Positions 9,330-18,581 are shown, counted from the stretch's first letter. The stretch: 64,000 nucleotides of DNA from Bacillota bacterium (GCA_023391635.1 JAEWAQ010000080.1:3260-67259), one strand, 5' to 3'. The notes: generated by a model not told the origin, from the letters alone. A program made the numbers and translations.

Positions 9330-9373
9330 GGATCATTCCCCCTCTCTGCATGAAACGCGGATCGCGGTGCCGG

Positions 9374-10471
9374 TCAATCGATCGAAACGCTGTCCTGGTG
9401 CATCGCGGCGCCTTGCGTCCTGGGGCGGCCGTATTCCTGCTCGGCTTGCGTCTCGCTCTTGATATCGATCTTCCAGCCCGTAAGCTTGGCGGCGAGACGC
9501 GCGTTCTGCCCCTTGATGCCGATCGCCAGCGACAGCTGATAGTCCGGCACGATGACCCGCGCCATCTTCTCCGCTTCGAACACGATCACTTCCAGCACCT
9601 TGGAAGGGCTCAGCGCATTGGCGACATATTCCTCCACGGAATCGGACCAGCGCACGATGTCGATTTTTTCGCCCTTCAATTCCGACACGATCGTCTGGAC
9701 GCGCATGCCTTTCTGACCGACGCAAGAACCGACCGGATCCACTTCCTCGTTGCGGGAGTGAACGGCGATCTTGGAGCGGAATCCCGCTTCGCGGGCGACC
9801 GAGCGAATCTCGACGACGCCGTCGTAGATTTCCGGCACTTCCAGCTCGAACAGCCGCTTGAGCAAGCCGGGATGCGTCCTGGACAGGATGATCTGCGGGC
9901 CTTTGCTCGTATTCTCGACCTTCGTGATGTACGACTTGACGCGATCTCCCTGGCGGAACTTGTCGGTCGGCATCAGCTCCGTCAGCGGCAGCGCCGCTTC
10001 CACCTTGCCGAGGTCGATGTACAAATTGCGCGTATCCATCCGCTGGATGATGCCGGTGACGATGTCCTGTTCTTTGTCCACGAATGCGTTATAGATGAGA
10101 CCGCGTTCGGCTTCGCGAATCCGCTGCGTCACGACCTGTTTGGCCGTCTGTGCGGCGATGCGGCCGAAATCGCGCGGCGTCACTTCGATTTCCGCGATGT
10201 CTTCCAATTGGTAATGCGGATTGATGGCTCTTGCCGCTTCCAGCGAAATTTCCAGACGCGGATCGAGCACCTCTTCCACGATCGACTTGCGGGCATACAC
10301 TTTGATCTGGCCTGTCGTCCGGTTGATGTCGACGCGTACGTTCTGTGCGGTGTTGAAATTTCTCTTGTAGCTGGAGATGAGTGCCGCTTCGATGGCTTCG
10401 ATCAGGATATCTTTGGCGATGCCCTTCTCCCGCTCGATTTCGGACAGCGCTTCGATGAACTCCATGCTCAT
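9374..10471 (-). CDS. nusA: Transcription termination/antitermination protein NusA
   Basis: RNA-polymerase-associated factor controlling pausing and termination. 365 aa, the Firmicute short form: N-terminal RNAP-binding domain (1-125), S1 domain (about 135-200, GIIQRMDTRNLYIDLGKVEA) and two KH domains (SCVGQKGMRVQ and GIKGQNARLAAKLTGWKIDI). It lacks the C-terminal acidic repeats of E. coli NusA. GGAGG precedes the ATG. Second gene of the rimP operon. Confidence 0.97.
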   Translation of the reverse strand: MSMEFIEALSEIEREKGIAKDILIEAIEAALISSYKRNFNTAQNVRVDINRTTGQIKVYARKSIVEEVLDPRLEISLEAARAINPHYQLEDIAEIEVTPRDFGRIAAQTAKQVVTQRIREAERGLIYNAFVDKEQDIVTGIIQRMDTRNLYIDLGKVEAALPLTELMPTDKFRQGDRVKSYITKVENTSKGPQIILSRTHPGLLKRLFELEVPEIYDGVVEIRSVAREAGFRSKIAVHSRNEEVDPVGSCVGQKGMRVQTIVSELKGEKIDIVRWSDSVEEYVANALSPSKVLEVIVFEAEKMARVIVPDYQLSLAIGIKGQNARLAAKLTGWKIDIKSETQAEQEYGRPRTQGAAMHQDSVSID

Positions 10472-10501
10472 GTCGGGATAACTCCTCCTTAAGTAAATAA
10501 G

Positions 10502-10963
10502 TCAGAATACAATGGCCAGCCGAGCCGAGGCCACTTTATCGTAAGGGATGGCAACCTTCTTGCGCCCGATGATGATATTCATCGTCGTGCCGTCGAAGCT
10601 GTCCAGTCTGCCTTCGAATTCCTTCGCTTTGTCGATTTGCTCGTAGGTCGTCACGAAAACTTGGCTGCCCACGGCTTTGGCGACATCTTGCGCCGTCTTC
10701 AGCGGCCGCTCGGCGCCCGGGGAGCTGACTTCCAGGAAATATGCCTCCGCGATCGGATCCAGCTCATCCAACTTCGCGCTTACGAACTCGGAGATGCGGC
10801 CGCAATCTTCGATATCGATGCCGCCGTCCTTATCCACGAACACCCGCAGGAAGCGGTTGCTTCCCTCTTTGACGTACTCTACGTCCACCAGTTGAAATCC
10901 GTGCTCTTCCAAATATGGAGCGGCGAATTCCTCTACGATGGATTTGATTCTCGTTGCGCTCAA
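10502..10963 (-). CDS. rimP: Ribosome maturation factor RimP
   Basis: 30S subunit assembly factor, 153 aa. Conserved stretches are LVDVEYVKEGSNRFLRVFVD, DIEDCGRIS and YFLEVSSPGAERPLK. The start is TTG 10963, 8 bases after GGAGG; the frame runs 39 codons further upstream, but that part overlaps leader structure and resembles no RimP. First gene of a nine-gene operon ending at ribF. Confidence 0.94.
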   Translation of the reverse strand: MSATRIKSIVEEFAAPYLEEHGFQLVDVEYVKEGSNRFLRVFVDKDGGIDIEDCGRISEFVSAKLDELDPIAEAYFLEVSSPGAERPLKTAQDVAKAVGSQVFVTTYEQIDKAKEFEGRLDSFDGTTMNIIIGRKKVAIPYDKVASARLAIVF

Positions 10964-11039
10964 ATGCCCAACCTCCGATCGTCCCAAATGGATCGCTGCA
11001 GTCCATTCGCACACCGGAATGGCCCATGACAAAACGGAA

Positions 11040-11059
11040 AGAGCGGGTTTCCCCACTCT
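11040..11059 (-). promoter_or_regulatory. Hairpin in the rimP-operon leader
   Basis: Minus strand AGAGTGGG, loop GAAA, CCCGCTCT: an 8-bp stem with one T-G wobble, followed by TTCCGTTTT. It lies about 40 bases after the predicted transcript start and 80 bases before rimP. It could be a weak attenuator; the T-run is interrupted. Confidence 0.45.
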
Positions 11060-11095
11060 TCTGCAGACAGTGATATCCACATGATTACCAAAAGT

Positions 11096-11124
11096 AGTTT
11101 AGCATATTCCGGATAGGTTGGCAA
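11096..11124 (-). promoter_or_regulatory. Sigma-A promoter of the rimP-ribF operon
   Basis: TTGCCA (11119-11124), 17-base spacer, TAAACT (11096-11101). The predicted start near 11089 leaves a leader of about 125 bases before the rimP TTG codon. Confidence 0.75.
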
Positions 11125-11151
11125 CAAGTTTTTCCGGGTTTTGCGTCGTTC

Positions 11152-11751
11152 TCACTTGAACCAGCCCTTCTCCCTGAATTGTTTGATCGCTTCGATCCGG
11201 TTGCTGACGCCCAGCTTCTCCAGAATGACGGAAACGTAGTTGCGAACCGTTCCATTCGACAGAAAAAGTTCATCCGCGATTTCCTTCGTATTTTTGCCTT
11301 CGGCGATCAGGCCGATGACTTCCGTCTCCCTCTGCGTGAGCGGGTTTGCTTCACTGTAAGCTTCATCTACCAATTCGGCAGCATAGACGCGACGGCCGGA
11401 CATGATATTGCGCAGCGAGTACGCCAATTCCTCGATCGGACTATCCTTGAGCAAATAGCCGATCGCGCCTGCCTTGATCGCCCGCTCGAAGTAGCCGGAG
11501 CGCGCGAACGTCGTGAGAATGACCACTTTACAGGCCGACGACTTCAGTTCCTCCGCTACCTCCAGCCCAGACTTCAGCGGCATCTCGATATCCGTAATGC
11601 ATATATCCGGCTGATGGAGCTTCACCAGCTTGAGCGCATCCTCGCCGTTGTTCGCCTTGCCGACCACTTCCATGTCCGGCTCCAGGTCCAGCAGCGACGC
11701 CAGCGCGCCGAGCAGCATCCGCTGATCTTCGGCAATGACGATCCGAATCAT
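11152..11751 (-). CDS. desR: Response regulator DesR (NarL/FixJ family)
   Basis: Cold-response regulator that activates the desaturase gene. 199 aa, the same length as B. subtilis DesR. Receiver domain 1-120 with phosphoacceptor Asp54 in CITDIEMP; GKANNGEDAL and FARSGYFERAIKAG are DesR-like. LuxR-type HTH at about 135-195 (LTQRETEVIGLIAEGKNTKEIADEL); ends EKGWFK as in DesR. Its ATG overlaps the desK stop by 4 bases (ATGA). The neighbouring des gene and palindromic sites upstream of it support the assignment. Confidence 0.93.
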   Translation of the reverse strand: MIRIVIAEDQRMLLGALASLLDLEPDMEVVGKANNGEDALKLVKLHQPDICITDIEMPLKSGLEVAEELKSSACKVVILTTFARSGYFERAIKAGAIGYLLKDSPIEELAYSLRNIMSGRRVYAAELVDEAYSEANPLTQRETEVIGLIAEGKNTKEIADELFLSNGTVRNYVSVILEKLGVSNRIEAIKQFREKGWFK

Positions 11752-12878
11752 GGCTTCGCCTCCCGCTCCGATTGGATCAGCATATTCGGCACGCTCATGA
11801 CGATTTCCGTACCGCCGCGAGACATGACGTCCAAGCTGCCGTTTACGAACTCAAGCCGTTCCTTCATGCCTCGCAATCCGCTCCCTCGCGGCACGGAATC
11901 GGGGATCCCCACCCCGTTGTCCCGCACCCGAATCCGCAATTCTTCAGGCTTCTGCTCGATTTCGATCGTGCATTCGGTTGCTGAGCTATGCTTGACGATA
12001 TTGTTGACGGCTTCCTTCAGGCACATGCTCACGACGTTCTCGGATAGCAGCGAAGTGTTCGTCAGCCTGGGCTCGCCCTTCAGCGTAAATGCGATGTTCG
12101 CCGCCTGCAGCATTTGCCGCAATCGATCGATCTCGTCGTCCACGTGCGTGCCCCGCATTTCCGTCACGAGCTTGCGCAACTCCTTGAGCGCACTTCTGGC
12201 CGTCTGCCGCACATCCCTGATTTCCGACTCGGCTTGGCCGGGATTACGCGATATCAGCTTGCCGGCGAGATCGCTCTTGAGGCCGATCAGGCTCAGCTTC
12301 TGGCCCAGCGTATCGTGGAGGTCGCGGGCGATGCGCTGCCGCTCCTCCAATTTCACCAGCTCGGAGATCCGTTTGTTGGCGTCGTTCAGTTCGCCCTGCA
12401 GCAAGTCTCTCTTGTTGCGGGTATACGTCGTCACCGGTAGCAGCGTAACCGCGATCAGGCAGACGAAGACGAACGGCGCCTGGGTGATCAGGATCGGATT
12501 GGCGTGCAAATAACCGATGTACACCGCCACGAACGTCAAGCTGAGATGGATGGAATACAAAGTGATAAAGCCGGCGAATATCAAGATGTTCCCGATGAAG
12601 AATGCCAGAAACAGCGAGAAATAGACATAGCCGAACATAAGCGTCATCGCGATCGAGAATACGATCTGGATGCTTGTCCAGAAGTAGACGAGCCAACCCT
12701 TCGAGCTGAAGGACATCAAATAGCAAACGAAGAACCCGACAATCATGCCGATCCCGATAATCGTATGATAGGTTGTGGAGGATCGGAACACGAAGTAGAA
12801 CGGCAAGATGTAGAAGACGACCCAGACGTATGGGCTTAGCCCCGTACTCCTCTGGAAGATTTGATACCATTTCTGCAA
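11748..12878 (-). CDS. desK: Membrane thermosensor histidine kinase DesK
   Basis: Senses membrane thickness and fluidity and phosphorylates or dephosphorylates DesR. Residues 1-155 form five to six membrane segments, beginning with a short polar N-terminus and GLSPYVWVVFYILPFYFVF as in DesK; a coiled-coil linker follows (155-180); HisKA_3 carries His188 in IARDLHDTLGQKL, the same number as B. subtilis DesK; HATPase has N, G1 and G2 boxes (KEAVNNIVKHS, DNGVGIP, GLRGMKERL). The start is TTG 12878 with AAGGAGG upstream. 376 aa. Confidence 0.93.
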   Translation of the reverse strand: MQKWYQIFQRSTGLSPYVWVVFYILPFYFVFRSSTTYHTIIGIGMIVGFFVCYLMSFSSKGWLVYFWTSIQIVFSIAMTLMFGYVYFSLFLAFFIGNILIFAGFITLYSIHLSLTFVAVYIGYLHANPILITQAPFVFVCLIAVTLLPVTTYTRNKRDLLQGELNDANKRISELVKLEERQRIARDLHDTLGQKLSLIGLKSDLAGKLISRNPGQAESEIRDVRQTARSALKELRKLVTEMRGTHVDDEIDRLRQMLQAANIAFTLKGEPRLTNTSLLSENVVSMCLKEAVNNIVKHSSATECTIEIEQKPEELRIRVRDNGVGIPDSVPRGSGLRGMKERLEFVNGSLDVMSRGGTEIVMSVPNMLIQSEREAKP

Positions 12879-12946
12879 GAGCCGCCGCCTCCTTCCAACT
12901 CCGATCCACCTTTCATTGTAACCTATTTTCGTTTGCCGTTACGCAG

Positions 12947-14008
12947 TTATTTCTCCGCCATGCGAAGCGTGCGTTCATCGGATTTGCGCTGCGCCTTATA
13001 CCGACGATTGACTGCTGGACGTCTGACGGACCTATAACCGACGAAGGTTTTATCCTTCTCGTCCCACAAGCGAAAACGCAGCGATTGCAGGCTGGTGCTC
13101 AGCGTGATCGTAGCCGCGTGCTGCAGCGGCGGCGTGGCATCGTGCGCCTTCTCCAGATTGTAGTTGGGCACTTTCGGATTCAGATGATGAACGTGATGAA
13201 ACCCGATATTGCCGGTGATCCATTGCAGCACGCGCGGAAGCTTGTAGTAGGAGCTCCCTTCAACCGCGGCTTGCACGTAGCTCCACTCGGCTTCATTTTC
13301 GAAATAGGAATCTTCAAATTGATGCTGCACGTAGAACAGCCAGATCCCGAGCATGCCCGAAACGAAGAAAATGGGTCCTTGGACGAGAACGTAATCTTGC
13401 CAGCCGATCGCCCAGATCATGCCTGCATGCAGTGCAGCGATGAGCACATTGGTCAAATAGGTGTTGAGACGCTCCTTGCGCCTGGCACCCTTCACGTTGA
13501 ATCGATATTGAATGAGAAAAACGAAGATGGGACCGAGTCCGAACATGACGAGCGGGTTGCGGTACAAACGGTAGGCGATTTTCCTCCATGCAGGTGCCGC
13601 TGCATATTCATCCACGGTCAGAATCCAGATGTCGCCGACGCCTCGCTTATCCAGGTTGCCGCTGGTCGCATGATGCCTGGCATGGCTGTTCTTCCACTGC
13701 CGATAAGGAACATGGGTCAGAACGCCGAGAATCGTGCCTGTAATATCGTTGGCTCTCTTGCTTGTGAAGAATGAACCGTGACAGCAGTCATGGAACAAAA
13801 TAAAGGTGCGGATCAGAAACCCGGAGGCGACGATGAGGAAAGGCAAGGTTAACCAGTACGATACGGAAAGGCTGGCATAACCGGCGCACCAGAGCGCGAT
13901 CAAGGGGAGCAGGGTGTTGAACATTTGCAGCTTGCTTGTCGTGGTATCGGTTGCTTCATAAGGCTGCGTGCTTTGTTTGAGTTCGGCAATTTCCTTGGAT
14001 GGTTTCAA
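12947..14008 (-). CDS. des: Membrane phospholipid fatty acid desaturase
   Basis: Acyl-lipid desaturase that introduces double bonds into phospholipid acyl chains at low temperature. Three histidine boxes are present: HDCCH (73-77), HARHH (109-113) and HHVHH (271-275), separated by four hydrophobic segments. 353 aa, normal length. It lies 68 bases before desK on the same strand, reproducing the B. subtilis des-desK-desR order. Candidate DesR sites and a TACAAT box lie upstream. Confidence 0.94.
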   Translation of the reverse strand: MKPSKEIAELKQSTQPYEATDTTTSKLQMFNTLLPLIALWCAGYASLSVSYWLTLPFLIVASGFLIRTFILFHDCCHGSFFTSKRANDITGTILGVLTHVPYRQWKNSHARHHATSGNLDKRGVGDIWILTVDEYAAAPAWRKIAYRLYRNPLVMFGLGPIFVFLIQYRFNVKGARRKERLNTYLTNVLIAALHAGMIWAIGWQDYVLVQGPIFFVSGMLGIWLFYVQHQFEDSYFENEAEWSYVQAAVEGSSYYKLPRVLQWITGNIGFHHVHHLNPKVPNYNLEKAHDATPPLQHAATITLSTSLQSLRFRLWDEKDKTFVGYRSVRRPAVNRRYKAQRKSDERTLRMAEK

Positions 14009-14065
14009 ATGCAGTTCCCCCTCGTGTTGGCAGAACGTGACGAGACTTCACTCGCTCATGTTAAT

Positions 14066-14083
14066 CTCATTGTAAACAATGAG
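14066..14083 (-). promoter_or_regulatory. Perfect palindrome covering the des -10 region
   Basis: CTCATTGT, two bases, ACAATGAG (8-bp arms). On the minus strand it contains TACAAT (14069-14074), the best -10 candidate for des, with no good -35. It could be an operator for an additional regulator or a hairpin at the transcript start. Confidence 0.5.
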
Positions 14084-14098
14084 GCGCGCGCGCCGTAG

Positions 14099-14133
14099 TC
14101 ACAAACGTCAATTCGAGGGGGTGACAAATGTCA
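14099..14133 (-). promoter_or_regulatory. Tandem DesR-type operator sites upstream of des
   Basis: Two dyads: TGACATTTGTCA (14122-14133, perfect) and TGACGTTTGTGA (14099-14110, imperfect), centred 23 bp apart. Relative to a start near 14062 they centre at about -42 and -65, where an activator with a poor -35 promoter would bind. Paired inverted repeats bound by phosphorylated DesR are known upstream of B. subtilis des. Confidence 0.6.
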
Positions 14134-14141
14134 TATATGCT

Positions 14142-17100
14142 TTAGAACAACGCCAACTGATTGCTCTCCGGAAGGCCGCGGAAGCAGCCCATGCTGTTCA
14201 GCAGCTCGACGATCGTCTTGCTCGCCTTCGAGCGCTGTTGGAAGTCCTCGACGGAGAGGAATTCCCCGTCTTCCCGCGAGGCCGCGATGTTGCGGGCGGC
14301 GTTGTCGCCGATGCCGGCGATGGCCGAGAACGGCGGAATGAGCGAGTCTCCGTCGACCTTGAAGCGGGTGGCGTCCGAGCGGTACAGGTCGATCGGCTTG
14401 AACTTGAAGCCGCGCGCCGTCATCTCCAGGCCCATCTCGAGGATGGAGATCATGCTCTTCTCCTTCGTCGTCGCCTGGAAGCCCTTGTTCTCGATCTCGA
14501 TCAGCATTTTCAGAATCGCGTCATACCCTTGGCAGAACAGCTCCGCGTCGAAATCGGCCGCGCGCACGCTGTAGTATGTCGCGTAATATTCGATCGGATG
14601 ATACAGCTTGAAGTACGCTGTTCGCACGGCGGAGATGACGTATGCCGAGGCATGAGCCTTCGGGAACATGTATTCGATGCGCAGGCAGGAATCGATGTAC
14701 CACTGCGGCACCCCGCACCGCTTCATCTCTTCGATCCACTCCGGCGTCAGTCCTTTGCCTTTGCGCACGCTCTCGGTAATCTTGAACGCGAGCGAGGCGT
14801 CCATATTGCCTTTATAGATCAGGTACAGCATAATATCGTCGCGGCAACCGATAACGGTCTTGATCGTGCAAGTGCCGTTCTTGATCAGCTCCTGCGCGTT
14901 GCCAAGCCAAACGCCGGTGCCGTGGGATAACCCTGAGATTTGCAGCAAGTCGGCGAATGATGACGGCTTCGTCTCCTCGAGCATCTGGCGCACGAACCGC
15001 GTACCCATCTCGGGGACGCCGTACGTCGCGACCGGCGTGCGGATCTGCTCCGGCGTAACGCCGAGCGCCACCACCGAGTTGAAGATGCTCATCACCTTCG
15101 GGTCGTTCATCGGAATCGTCGTCGGATCGACGCCGGTCAGGTCCTGCAGCATCCGCATCATCGTCGGATCGTCGTGCCCGAGAATATCAAGCTTGAGCAG
15201 GTTCTCGTCGAACGCATGGTAGTCGAAGTGGGTCGTCTTCCACTCCGAGCTCGTATCATCCGCCGGGTATTGCACCGGCGTGATGTCCTCGACGTCGATA
15301 TAGTCCGGGACGACGACGATGCCGCCGGGATGCTGGCCGCTCGAGCGCTTGACGCCTGTGACGCCGGCCGCGATCCGATTCAGCTCCGCTCCCCGCCAAG
15401 ATTTGCCGTGGTCCTCCTGATATTTTCTCGCATAACCGTATCCGGTCTTCTCGGCGACGGTGCCGATCGTGCCCGCACGGAACACGCTCTTCGGGCCGAA
15501 CAACACCTTCGTATAGTTGTGAGCATGCGGCTGGTATTCGCCCGAGAAGTTGAGGTCGATATCGGGCACCTTATCCCCCTTGAAGCCAAGGAACGTCTCG
15601 AACGGAATGTCCTGCCCGTCCCCGCGCATCGTCTCGCCGCACTTCGGACACGGTTTGTCCGGCATGTCGAAGCCGCTGGGCACGCTGCCGTCGGTAATCC
15701 ATTCGCTATGGCAGCACGCCTGGCTCGGGCACCGATAGTGCGCGGGCAGCGGATTAACCTCGGAGATGCCGAGAAACATCGCGACGACCGAGGAGCCGAC
15801 GGATCCCCGAGAGCCGACCAGGTAACCGTCTGCATTCGATTTTTTCACGAGCCGTTCCGAGATGAGATAGTTCGCCGAAAATCCGTATTGGATAATCGGC
15901 TTCAGCTCTTTCTCCAGGCGGGCGGTAACGATCTCCGGAATCGGATCGCCGTACATCGCCTTCGCCGTTGCATAGCATGTGTTGCGGATTTCATCGTCCG
16001 CGCCTTCGATGATCGGCGAGAACAAGCCGTTGTCGGTCGGCCCGCCTTTCCTCGGGAACATCTCGAACGGCTCGAACCGGTCCGCCAAGGCGGCCGTGTT
16101 CGTCACTACGACTTCATACGCCTTCTCTTTGCCCAGGAACGCCATCGCCTCCAGCATCTCGCCGGTCGTGCGGAAGTGGGCATCCGGCTTGCGCTGGTCT
16201 TTAAGCGGGCTGAAGCCCGTGATGCCGTGGATCGTGATGTCGCGGAACAGCTTCTCGCGCGGCTTCAAGTAGTGCTCGTTGCCCGTGGCGATGACAGGCT
16301 TGTCCAGCTTCTCGCCGATCCGGCAAATTTTGCGCAGCGCTTCTTCGAGTTCCGCCCGGCTGCCGACAAGCCCTTTGTCCAATAAGTGCATATAGAAATC
16401 GAGCGGCTGCACTTCCAGCACGTCGTAGAACGCCGCGACTTCCTCAGCTTCTTCTACCGATTTGTTGAGCACCGTCTCGTAGAACTCGCCCTTCTCGCAA
16501 CCCGAGATGACGAGCAGCCCTTCCCGCATCTCCACCAGCTTGCTTCTCGGGATGCAGGCGACTTTATGAAAATAATTCGTGTGCGAGAGGGAGATCAGCT
16601 TGAACAGGTTCTTCTTGCCGACCGCGTTCAGCGCATAGATGCCGCAATGAAACGGACGCGTCGTGCGCCAGCTGTCTCCGTTCACTTCATTGAGACGATG
16701 CAGTTCTGCGATACCCCGCGACTGGGCGTCCTTGAGCAGCCCGAGCAGAATGCCTCCCAGCGCTACCGTATCATCGATGGCTCTGTGGTGATTTTCCAAA
16801 GATACTTTGTACAGATCGGCCAGCGTGTTCAATCGGTGGTTCTTCATCGTCGGATACAAGTACCGCGCCAGCTCCAGCGTATCGAGCACCGGGTTCGTCA
16901 CAGGCGGATGCCCGAGCTTCTTGCACGCGTCCTGGATAAAGCCGATATCGAATCTCGCATTATGGGCGACCAGCACCGCGTCTTCGATGAAGTCGAGGAA
17001 CTCTGCGAGCTTCGGGGCAAGCTCCGGCGCGTCCTTCACCATCTCGTCGTTGATGTTCGTCAATTGCTGGATCTTGTACGGAATCGGTTCGTGCGGATTG

Positions 17101-18470
17101 ATGAACGTCTCGAATCGGCCGAGCTCCTGCCCCTCCCGCATCTTGACGCCCGCCAGCTCGATAATCTTGCTATTCGTCACCGATAAGCCGGTCGTCTCGA
17201 TATCGAACACGACATAGGTCGCTTCCGCCAAGTTCTCTTCGCGCGGCTGGAGCACCATCGGCACCGCATCGTTCACGACGTTCGCTTCCACGCCGAACAG
17301 CACTTTGATATCGTTCTTCTTGCCCGCTTTGACCGCATCCGGATAACACTGCACGTTGCTGTGGTCGGTAATCGCGATCGCCTTATGGCCCCATTTGGCT
17401 GCCGTCTTGACATAGACGTCGACCGGCGTCACCGCGTCCATAACGCTCATCGACGTGTGCAGGTGGAATTCGACGCGCTTCTCTTGCGAATCGTCTTTCG
17501 GTTCCGGCGGCGCGGACACCTCCTTCAAGTCGCTGGCCATCATCGTCAGCTCCGGCGGATTCGAGAAACGGTCGTATTCGACGCGCCCGCGCAGTCGGAG
17601 CCACTTACCGTTCGCCAGCAAGGCGAGCATCTTGTTGTCTTCCTTCGTCTTGCCGAACACCTTCACCGAGATCGAATCCGTAAAATCCGTCACGTTGAAC
17701 AGGTACAGCGTGCTGCCCGTGCGCAATTCCTTGACGTCCAGTCCGAACACGGTGCCCTGGATCGTCACCTTCTTCTCTTCTTCTTGAATGCGCTCGACCG
17801 GCACCGGCTCATCCTTGATCTCGTAACCGTACTGCAGCGTCTGCGGCGCGTCTCCTTCAGGCGGCGCTTCCTCGCGGCTTTCGGCCATCAATTGCTGGAT
17901 CGCTTCGCGCGACTCTTGCTGGATTTTCTGCGTGAACTCTTCATAAGCTTCTTGCCGCGACTGACCGACGATCATTTTCACACGGCACGCGCGGCCGAAC
18001 CGTTCCTCGAAAAACTTGACCGCGTGCGCATCCACGGATTTGCGCTGGGCGAGTCCAAGCGACATCTCGTCAAGCAGCGCAAGCGTAAGCAGATCGCCGT
18101 CCGCCTCGTATTGCGCTTTCGCCAGCCAGCCGTTCACCGACGCGTTCTGCTGCTGCATCCATTCCACGAATACAGGCCAATATTGCAGGAGCAGCTGCGA
18201 GGTCGGCACCGCTTCCTCGTAGGCTAGCGTGACGGAGATGTCCGCCAGGTGCCCCAGTTTCTCTCTTAATCTCGTAAGCCAACTTATGTATACGGCCGTC
18301 GGAAGCAGCTCCCGCTTGCCGATTTGAAACTTCCAGGATTTGCTCGACTTGTGCACTTCCACCTTGCGAATATAGCCATCTGCGAAATATTCCGTGAACC
18401 ACGCAGTCGGAATTTCCGCCTGCTTCAGCAGCAATTCGAACCGCTGGCGCCCATCAGCCGTTTGTTGCAT
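14142..18470 (-). CDS. polC: DNA polymerase III alpha subunit, Gram-positive PolC type
   Basis: Replicative polymerase with proofreading. 1442 aa from ATG 18470 (MQQTADGRQRFELLLKQAEI; AGGAGG 10 bases upstream); the frame continues 30 codons upstream without family similarity. Order: N-terminal and OB region; PHP domain starting RVEFHLHTSMSVMDAVTPVD; an inserted DEDDh exonuclease (VVFDIETTGL, about residue 420); rest of PHP; polymerase core with the Zn-binding CPSQACCHSEW and CPKCGE segments and the DPDIDLNFSG-like catalytic region (VPDIDLNFSG); C-terminal helix-hairpin-helix (FSAIAGIGDNAARNI). Complete. It is separated from rimP by the des genes. Confidence 0.97.
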   Translation of the reverse strand: MQQTADGRQRFELLLKQAEIPTAWFTEYFADGYIRKVEVHKSSKSWKFQIGKRELLPTAVYISWLTRLREKLGHLADISVTLAYEEAVPTSQLLLQYWPVFVEWMQQQNASVNGWLAKAQYEADGDLLTLALLDEMSLGLAQRKSVDAHAVKFFEERFGRACRVKMIVGQSRQEAYEEFTQKIQQESREAIQQLMAESREEAPPEGDAPQTLQYGYEIKDEPVPVERIQEEEKKVTIQGTVFGLDVKELRTGSTLYLFNVTDFTDSISVKVFGKTKEDNKMLALLANGKWLRLRGRVEYDRFSNPPELTMMASDLKEVSAPPEPKDDSQEKRVEFHLHTSMSVMDAVTPVDVYVKTAAKWGHKAIAITDHSNVQCYPDAVKAGKKNDIKVLFGVEANVVNDAVPMVLQPREENLAEATYVVFDIETTGLSVTNSKIIELAGVKMREGQELGRFETFINPHEPIPYKIQQLTNINDEMVKDAPELAPKLAEFLDFIEDAVLVAHNARFDIGFIQDACKKLGHPPVTNPVLDTLELARYLYPTMKNHRLNTLADLYKVSLENHHRAIDDTVALGGILLGLLKDAQSRGIAELHRLNEVNGDSWRTTRPFHCGIYALNAVGKKNLFKLISLSHTNYFHKVACIPRSKLVEMREGLLVISGCEKGEFYETVLNKSVEEAEEVAAFYDVLEVQPLDFYMHLLDKGLVGSRAELEEALRKICRIGEKLDKPVIATGNEHYLKPREKLFRDITIHGITGFSPLKDQRKPDAHFRTTGEMLEAMAFLGKEKAYEVVVTNTAALADRFEPFEMFPRKGGPTDNGLFSPIIEGADDEIRNTCYATAKAMYGDPIPEIVTARLEKELKPIIQYGFSANYLISERLVKKSNADGYLVGSRGSVGSSVVAMFLGISEVNPLPAHYRCPSQACCHSEWITDGSVPSGFDMPDKPCPKCGETMRGDGQDIPFETFLGFKGDKVPDIDLNFSGEYQPHAHNYTKVLFGPKSVFRAGTIGTVAEKTGYGYARKYQEDHGKSWRGAELNRIAAGVTGVKRSSGQHPGGIVVVPDYIDVEDITPVQYPADDTSSEWKTTHFDYHAFDENLLKLDILGHDDPTMMRMLQDLTGVDPTTIPMNDPKVMSIFNSVVALGVTPEQIRTPVATYGVPEMGTRFVRQMLEETKPSSFADLLQISGLSHGTGVWLGNAQELIKNGTCTIKTVIGCRDDIMLYLIYKGNMDASLAFKITESVRKGKGLTPEWIEEMKRCGVPQWYIDSCLRIEYMFPKAHASAYVISAVRTAYFKLYHPIEYYATYYSVRAADFDAELFCQGYDAILKMLIEIENKGFQATTKEKSMISILEMGLEMTARGFKFKPIDLYRSDATRFKVDGDSLIPPFSAIAGIGDNAARNIAASREDGEFLSVEDFQQRSKASKTIVELLNSMGCFRGLPESNQLALF

Positions 18471-18493
18471 CTGTTGCCTTCCTCCTTTTGCCG

Positions 18494-18569
18494 CAAAAAC
18501 AAAAGCTCCCGCGAATGACGGCATCAAGGCCCCGCTAGGGCCGGTCCTGCCTTCTTCCATGCGGAAGCT
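18494..18569 (-). promoter_or_regulatory. Structured polC leader with terminator-like end
   Basis: On the minus strand AGCTTCCG can pair with CGGGAGCT about 50 bases later, enclosing a GGCCC/GGGCC hairpin; the second arm is followed directly by TTTTGTTTTT. The structure ends just before the polC ribosome site, so it could terminate or attenuate. No T-box or known riboswitch signature was recognised. Confidence 0.35.
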
Positions 18570-18581
18570 GATCTGTCTATT

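Noticed and set aside
11085..11273. 62-aa minus-strand protein between desR and rimP
   Set aside because: It is mostly an alternative frame of desR and runs through the rimP promoter.
18494..18569. T-box or known riboswitch before polC
   Set aside because: No T-box sequence, specifier loop or metabolite aptamer pattern could be matched; only a terminator-like fold is supported.
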